Below are positions 59,353 to 64,000 of a DNA stretch of 64,000 bases, piece by piece (position 1 is the first letter of the stretch; the number at the start of each line of letters is the position of its first letter). Below the pieces are notes generated by a model. The model worked only from the letters and a program-made list of their open reading frames with translations, did no database searches and was not told the origin of the DNA. The stretch spans positions 1 to 64,000 of the forward strand of contig JAZNGZ010000055.1 of NCBI GenBank assembly GCA_045576735.1. The letters run 5' to 3'. Source of the stretch: RGIG4079 sp045576735 (GTDB lineage Bacteria; Bacteroidota; Bacteroidia; Bacteroidales; Muribaculaceae). The translations under genes were made by a program, and so were the position numbers.

Positions 59353-60552
59353 TTATTTTACTCCTAATATTTGGTCTATATTATACTGTATCGACTGTAT
59401 TTTTTGTCTAGCCTCATAATCTTCTTCATCTGTCAACCCCAATTCGCAAGCCTTATTGAGTTCTGTAGATGCCTCTTTTAAAAGAGGAAGAATAACATTT
59501 TGACTAACTGTTGCATAATCCGCATCAGTAGTACTTTCATATATCGCTGATGCCTTCTCATTCAACAGCATACCCAAAGAATAATATGCAAGAGCTAATG
59601 ATGGGTTTAATTCTTTAGCTTTTTTATACAACTCAGTTGCACCATCAACATTTCCTTCGTTTTTTAATACGTCGCCATGCATAACATAATACAATGCATT
59701 GTTTGGTTCTTTTGAGATTAAGCCTTGAATAAAACCTTTAGCATCATCATATTTTTTATTATTAACATAACTAGAAATTATAATTCTAATATAATCAGGA
59801 TTTTCGGTACCATAACGTTCTACTGCCTTTTGTGCATACCAAAAAGCAACATCATTTTTTTGAGCAATTGTTGCAACTGAGATAGCATAATCAAACAAAT
59901 CTTTCTTGTCATAACCTTTTGCATATGCATCCTCAAAAGCTTCCAATGCTTTATCCAACTCGTTAATTTGCCATGCGGCTAATGCTTTATTGTATACAAT
60001 CTGAGACACAATTGTATCGGCAGCATGTTTCAACCCAACACTAGCCATACGTGGATCATCTGGAAGGGTTGTATAAATATCCCATGCACGATATGCTCCA
60101 GCATAATCTTTTGCCTCCCATAACATAATCCCCGCGTAATTAAAATATGGATGATTCTCTGCTATTGACTTTAAAATTTTCTTTGATTCTTTGGCTTTTA
60201 TTTTCCCTTTCTTATCTGTTTCAATCGAATCAAGAGGCAATGCTTTAATCATATAATCGTAACCATCAATCAATGATTGACCAGCCTCTTTACCATCAAC
60301 ATCTTGACCTATTTGCATTTTTGAAAACAATGCATCATAGTTAGCAAAAGCAGCATTCCCTGCAATCATCCAAGCTTTTACATTATTTTTTGTTTCATCA
60401 TTTTGGGTAATTTGATCTAATTGAGGTTTAATTTCAGAGTAATTAAAATTACCCGATTTAACAGTACGCTCAACATCTTTCATTAAATCCATTTGTGCCG
60501 ACATTGATAATCCGGCAAAAAGGCATAAACCTAAAATACTAAATTTCTTCAT
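59353..60552 (-). CDS. Secreted TPR-repeat protein
   Basis: A 399-residue protein with a cleavable signal peptide (MKKFSILGLCLFAGLSMSAQ). At least six helical TPR-like repeats follow. Examples are YAGIMLWEAKDYAGAYRAWDIYTTLP, YNKALAAWQINELDKALEAFEDAYAKG, YYVMHGDVLKNEGNVDGATELYKKAKELNPS and LALAYYSLGMLLNEKAS. No catalytic domain is evident. It is encoded 25 nt after gyrA and probably shares its transcript. Function unknown. Confidence 0.82.
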   Translation of the reverse strand: MKKFSILGLCLFAGLSMSAQMDLMKDVERTVKSGNFNYSEIKPQLDQITQNDETKNNVKAWMIAGNAAFANYDALFSKMQIGQDVDGKEAGQSLIDGYDYMIKALPLDSIETDKKGKIKAKESKKILKSIAENHPYFNYAGIMLWEAKDYAGAYRAWDIYTTLPDDPRMASVGLKHAADTIVSQIVYNKALAAWQINELDKALEAFEDAYAKGYDKKDLFDYAISVATIAQKNDVAFWYAQKAVERYGTENPDYIRIIISSYVNNKKYDDAKGFIQGLISKEPNNALYYVMHGDVLKNEGNVDGATELYKKAKELNPSLALAYYSLGMLLNEKASAIYESTTDADYATVSQNVILPLLKEASTELNKACELGLTDEEDYEARQKIQSIQYNIDQILGVK

Positions 60553-60577
60553 AATTTTAATTATTTAAGTAGTTAAT

Positions 60578-63124
60578 TTATTCTTGATTTTCTTGTTGAT
60601 TATCCTCTTGAGATTCAACATTTCCTTCTTCGATTGAGTTTTCAATAACTTCGCCATCTATTTGTTCAACATCTTCCTCTGGGTCAGTATCAACACAGCA
60701 TACCGATGCAATAGAATCATTTCTCTTTTCGAGATTGATAACCCTCACACCTTGCGTAGCACGTCCCATCACGCGGAAGTCTGCTACATGAATACGAAGG
60801 GTTATTCCCGACTTATTAATGATCACCAAGTCATTTTCATCGTTAACACTCTTAATCGCAACAAGAGCTCCTGTCTTATCGGTGACATTCATTGTTTTAA
60901 CACCTTTACCACCACGATTTGTGATACGATAGTCTTCAAGAAGTGAGCGTTTGCCATAGCCGTTTTCAGAAAGAACCATTACATTATTTTCTGAATCGGC
61001 ATTCATACAAATCATTCCAACAACCTCATCTTCATCTCCATCAAGAGTCATACCTCGAACTCCAGTTGACATACGTCCCATTTCGCGCACTTTGCTTTCA
61101 TGGAAGCGAATTGCACGGCCATTGCGATTTGCAATAAGTATTTCTGAATTACCATCGGTCAATTCAACTTGCAACAATTGGTCGTCTTCTCGAATGATAA
61201 TGGCATTTACACCATTAGCACGAGGACGCGAATAAGCTTCTAATCTAGTTTTCTTAATTACACCATTCTTAGTGCAGAAAATGAGGTTATGACTATTAAC
61301 AAACTCACTATCTCCAAGACCTTTTATGCGAATAAATGCTTTAACAGCATCATCAGGCTCAATATTAAGCAAGTTTTGAATAGCTCGTCCTTTTGAATTT
61401 TTGGTTCCTTCAGGAATGTCATACACCTTCAACCAATAGCATCTACCCTTTTGCGTAAAGAACAACATGTAATTATGCATTGATGCCGGATAGATATATT
61501 CGATAAAGTCTTCATCGCGAGTATCACTACCTTTAGCACCTACTCCTCCACGATTTTGCGCACGGAATTCGGTTAAAGCAGTGCGTTTAATATATCCTAA
61601 GTGAGATATAGTAATAATCATTTCATCGTCGGCATAGAAATCTTCAGCATTGAAGTCTCCTGCAGTATAATCAATTTCAGTACGGCGTTCATCTCCATAC
61701 TTATCACGAATTTCTATTAATTCCTCTTTGATAAGATTACGACAAACGACGTCATTATTAAGAATTTCTTCTAAATGTGCAATAAGTTGCAACAACTCTT
61801 CATATGCTTGAGTAAGTTTGTCTTGTTCAAGACCGGTGAGTTGTTTCAAACGCATTTCCACAATCGCAGTAGTTTGAGCATCGGTCAATTCAAAGCGTTC
61901 ACTCAATCTTGCTTTTGCTTCTTCAGTGTTGGCTGACGAACGTATGATATGAATTACTTCATCAATATTTTGAGAAGCGATAATCAAACCTTGTAAAATA
62001 TGAGCTTTTTCTTGCGCTTTGCCCAACTGGAATTTTGTGCGACGAATCACCACTTCATGACGGTGATCAACAAACGATTGCAACAATTCCTTTAAATTCA
62101 ACAATTTTGGACGACCATTTACCAAGGCCACATTATTCACACTGAATGACGCTTGCATTTGAGTCATCTTATACAACTTATTAAGCACCACATTAGCATT
62201 TGCATCACTCTTTAGACGTATAACAATGCGCATACCTTTGTAGTTACTTTCATCGTTCAAGTCAGCAATTCCTTCTATTTTCTTCTCATTGACAAGTTCG
62301 GCTATGTACTTAATCAATTCAGCCTTGTTTACATTATAAGGAATCTCTGTAACGATAATATCTTCATGATTGGCATCACTTTCAATTTCAGCTTTTGCTC
62401 TAATCAAAATTCGGCCACGGCCTGTTTCAAATGCATCCTTAACCCCATTATATCCATATATAATACCTCCGGTTGGGAAGTCGGGGGCCTTAATATATTG
62501 CATTAGCTCCGCAATAGTCAATTCGGGATTATCAACCAACGCAACACAAGCATTAATTGATTCAGTGAGGTTATGAGGAGGCATATTGGTAGCCATCCCC
62601 ACAGCAATACCCGATGCACCATTTACCAATAAGTTAGGAAAACGTGTTGGCAACACTGTTGGTTCTTTACGAGAGTTATCATAGTTGGGTTGAAAATCCA
62701 CAGTATCAGCTTCAATATCTTGAAGCATTTCTTCACCTATACGATCAAGGCGCACCTCGGTGTAACGCATTGCCGCTGCACTATCGCCATCGACCGACCC
62801 AAAGTTCCCATGACCATCAACTAGTGTATAACGAAGAGCCCATGGCTGAGCCAATCTAACCACTGTCCCATAAATAGATGAGTCTCCATGTGGGTGATAT
62901 TTACCCATAACCTCTCCCACGCAGTTTGCCGACTTTTTGTGAGGATGGTCTGAGGTATTACCCATTTCATTCATTCCATAAAGCACTCTTCGATGCACTG
63001 GCTTCAAACCATCTCTAACATCAGGGAGCGCACGCGACACAATAACCGACATCGAATAGTCGATATATGCCGACTTCATTTCGCTTTCGATATTGATCTT
63101 TAATATTCGATCTTGTTCCAACAT
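60578..63124 (-). CDS. gyrA: DNA gyrase subunit A
   Basis: An 848-residue type IIA topoisomerase subunit. The breakage-reunion domain carries YIDYSMSVIVSRALPDVRDGLKPVHRRVL at the start, GKYHPHGDSSIYGTVVRLAQPW near residue 80, and the catalytic Tyr in SAAAMRYTEVRL near residue 122. The C-terminal DNA-wrapping beta-pinwheel begins about residue 500, and the GyrA box RAQNRGGVGAKG is present. The last 40 residues are very acidic (Glu/Gln-rich). In the quinolone region the Asp 87-equivalent is Gly (SSIYG). Length is normal. Confidence 0.97.
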   Translation of the reverse strand: MLEQDRILKINIESEMKSAYIDYSMSVIVSRALPDVRDGLKPVHRRVLYGMNEMGNTSDHPHKKSANCVGEVMGKYHPHGDSSIYGTVVRLAQPWALRYTLVDGHGNFGSVDGDSAAAMRYTEVRLDRIGEEMLQDIEADTVDFQPNYDNSRKEPTVLPTRFPNLLVNGASGIAVGMATNMPPHNLTESINACVALVDNPELTIAELMQYIKAPDFPTGGIIYGYNGVKDAFETGRGRILIRAKAEIESDANHEDIIVTEIPYNVNKAELIKYIAELVNEKKIEGIADLNDESNYKGMRIVIRLKSDANANVVLNKLYKMTQMQASFSVNNVALVNGRPKLLNLKELLQSFVDHRHEVVIRRTKFQLGKAQEKAHILQGLIIASQNIDEVIHIIRSSANTEEAKARLSERFELTDAQTTAIVEMRLKQLTGLEQDKLTQAYEELLQLIAHLEEILNNDVVCRNLIKEELIEIRDKYGDERRTEIDYTAGDFNAEDFYADDEMIITISHLGYIKRTALTEFRAQNRGGVGAKGSDTRDEDFIEYIYPASMHNYMLFFTQKGRCYWLKVYDIPEGTKNSKGRAIQNLLNIEPDDAVKAFIRIKGLGDSEFVNSHNLIFCTKNGVIKKTRLEAYSRPRANGVNAIIIREDDQLLQVELTDGNSEILIANRNGRAIRFHESKVREMGRMSTGVRGMTLDGDEDEVVGMICMNADSENNVMVLSENGYGKRSLLEDYRITNRGGKGVKTMNVTDKTGALVAIKSVNDENDLVIINKSGITLRIHVADFRVMGRATQGVRVINLEKRNDSIASVCCVDTDPEEDVEQIDGEVIENSIEEGNVESQEDNQQENQE

Positions 63125-63213
63125 TTTGTTATAATGATATGTTAATTAGTCAGTTTTTACCTATTAGACCCCAATGAGCCCCATTCGGTTTAATATACAT
63201 TTAAATAATCATA

Positions 63214-63221
63214 CAAAGATA
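63214..63221 (-). promoter_or_regulatory. -7 box of gyrA
   Basis: The minus strand reads TATCTTTG, an exact -7 match; the leader to the gyrA ATG is about 85 nt. Confidence 0.6.
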
Positions 63222-63305
63222 CAAAAAAATCAGCAAAGAAGGAAAATTTATCCCCCCGTTTTGTTTTTTTAATTTAACTTTTAATTCTATTATAATTTCA
63301 GTTGT

Positions 63306-63313
63306 TATCTTTG
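63306..63313 (+). promoter_or_regulatory. -7 box candidate of clpC
   Basis: TATCTTTG matches TAnnTTTG, but no TTG lies at the expected distance upstream. It overlaps a sigma-54-like element. Confidence 0.45.
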
Positions 63314-63327
63314 GCACAATAATTGCA
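63311..63327 (+). promoter_or_regulatory. Sigma-54-type -24/-12 sequence upstream of clpC
   Basis: TTGGCAC, five bases, TTGCA: the GG and GC pairs are separated by 10 bases, as in the consensus TGGCAC-N5-TTGCA. It would start transcription about 38 nt before the clpC ATG. No rpoN or enhancer-binding protein gene lies in the window. Confidence 0.5.
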
Positions 63328-63375
63328 CCTAAGCTAACAAGACATAAATAATTTAACCGCGACAAATTTAAATTT

Positions 63376-64000
63376 ATGGACATTCTATTTTCCGATAAAT
63401 ATAAATCAGTGCTTGAAAAAAGCCGGCTCGAAGCAATTAGACACCGAAGTCCCGAAATAAAGCCTGAACACCTTCTTCTAGCACTTACCGAAGAGGTCGA
63501 TGGAAAACCGTTTCAATTGATGGTCGTAACCACTGATGACACATCGGTGTATCAATTAAGAAATACACTTGACAACAACATTTTCGAAAAAGATACAACC
63601 AATTTCAACCCCGACAACATCACTGCCAATTCCCTTACTGAAAGGATAATTAAGCTAAGTGCGCTTGAGGCGCGAATGTTAAAAAGCAACATTGTTGATG
63701 TGGAACATCTATTATTGGCCTTATTCCACAATAATGAAGTACAAAACATGGATTTTATGAAAGGATTTTTCAACGCTGGAATTAATTACGAGAGCCTATA
63801 TGCTCAATTAAAAATAGCTTCTCAATCCCCTTCATTTGGAGCAGGATTTGCCGAAGACGACGAAATTGACGACGATTTATCGTCAAACGATGAATACTCA
63901 GAGTCCTCACAAACACAATCTCATTCTAAGCAGGGCAAATCAAACCCTAAAAAAGGCAATGACACCCCTATGCTCGACAAATTTGGCATTGACATGACAC
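63376..64000 (+). CDS. clpC: Clp protease ATP-binding subunit (ClpC-type), N-terminal part
   Basis: An open frame of 208 codons runs from the ATG at 63376 to the window edge without a stop. The Clp N-terminal domain is recognisable in two repeats: FSDKYKSVLEKSRLEAIRHRSPEIKPEHLLLALTEE, and later IKLSALEARMLKSNIVDVEHLLLALFHN. A low-complexity acidic and Ser/Gln/Lys linker follows (about 155-200), leading to TPMLDKFGIDMT, the usual start of the first ATPase module. Intact proteins are about 840 residues. ClpC unfolds substrates for ClpP and is a heat-shock and quality-control protein. It is divergent from gyrA. Confidence 0.85.
   Translation, partial: MDILFSDKYKSVLEKSRLEAIRHRSPEIKPEHLLLALTEEVDGKPFQLMVVTTDDTSVYQLRNTLDNNIFEKDTTNFNPDNITANSLTERIIKLSALEARMLKSNIVDVEHLLLALFHNNEVQNMDFMKGFFNAGINYESLYAQLKIASQSPSFGAGFAEDDEIDDDLSSNDEYSESSQTQSHSKQGKSNPKKGNDTPMLDKFGIDMT

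Noticed and set aside
1..64000. CRISPR arrays, tRNA or rRNA genes, toxin-antitoxin or restriction systems
   Set aside because: All gaps were read; none showed regularly spaced repeats, cloverleaf-like sequences, or motifs of such systems.

Overview
This window reads as chromosomal, mostly core DNA of an AT-rich gut-type Bacteroidales bacterium (phylum Bacteroidota). The evidence is convergent. Many genes are preceded by the Bacteroidota -7 box TAnnTTTG, often with a TTG about 20 nt upstream. The primary sigma factor is the short form of this phylum. A GldB-like lipoprotein, a DUF4293 protein, PPi-dependent phosphofructokinase, FGE-like lipoproteins and a choloylglycine-hydrolase-family enzyme are present. 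A Muribaculaceae-like or Bacteroidaceae-like origin would fit, but I cannot fix the family from sequence alone. I see no rRNA, tRNA, CRISPR array, prophage or capsule cluster.

Layout. 1-134: tail of an IS30-type transposase. 241-6237: thioesterase, dprA, nucleoside phosphorylase, tgt, LptF/G permease and an L,D-transpeptidase lipoprotein. 6238-7640: a decayed stretch holding a kinase/FGE pseudogene. 7656-12716 (minus): M3 peptidase, then galM, a nucleotidyltransferase and a Dus enzyme. 13092-17147: two tandem M48 peptidases and priA. 17224-22419: GldB-like lipoprotein, amidase, Mce protein and dnaA. 22606-27099: flippase-like protein, NfeD protease, kdsB and a catalytically dead M16 protein. 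27100-29570: FGE lipoprotein, a duplicated FGE remnant and an orphan lipoprotein. 29571-36763: pfp, NlpC/P60, HtrA, a NatAB-like ABC exporter and rpoD.

36856-38103 (minus) is a transglutaminase-like secreted protein with an 11-base G run upstream. 38346-44504 (minus) is the complete leucine operon leuA-leuC-leuD-leuA2-leuB. Its 337-base leader carries a promoter, a palindrome over the -33 box, a 20-codon peptide in which 12 residues are Leu, Ile or Val, alternative RNA hairpins and an intrinsic terminator. This is the most interesting element I found: an apparent ribosome-mediated attenuator.

44842-46819 (minus) holds two YtxH proteins, a DUF1469-like membrane protein, a small orphan and prmA. 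uvrA is divergent. 49911-54975 (minus) holds DUF4293, a TPR protein, an unknown membrane protein, a bile-salt-hydrolase-like enzyme and an ECF sigma factor. 55294-59155 is a tightly overlapping operon: dCMP deaminase, S41 protease, 5-formyl-THF cyclo-ligase, a RIC/hemerythrin-like protein lacking recognisable metal ligands, and an orphan LuxR regulator. gyrA and a TPR protein run leftwards. clpC begins at 63376 and leaves the window; an exact sigma-54-type -24/-12 sequence lies upstream of it.

Other points worth attention are three genes whose promoter box nearly abuts the start codon (tgt, uvrA and the 52600-53127 gene), and the degenerate FGE copies.
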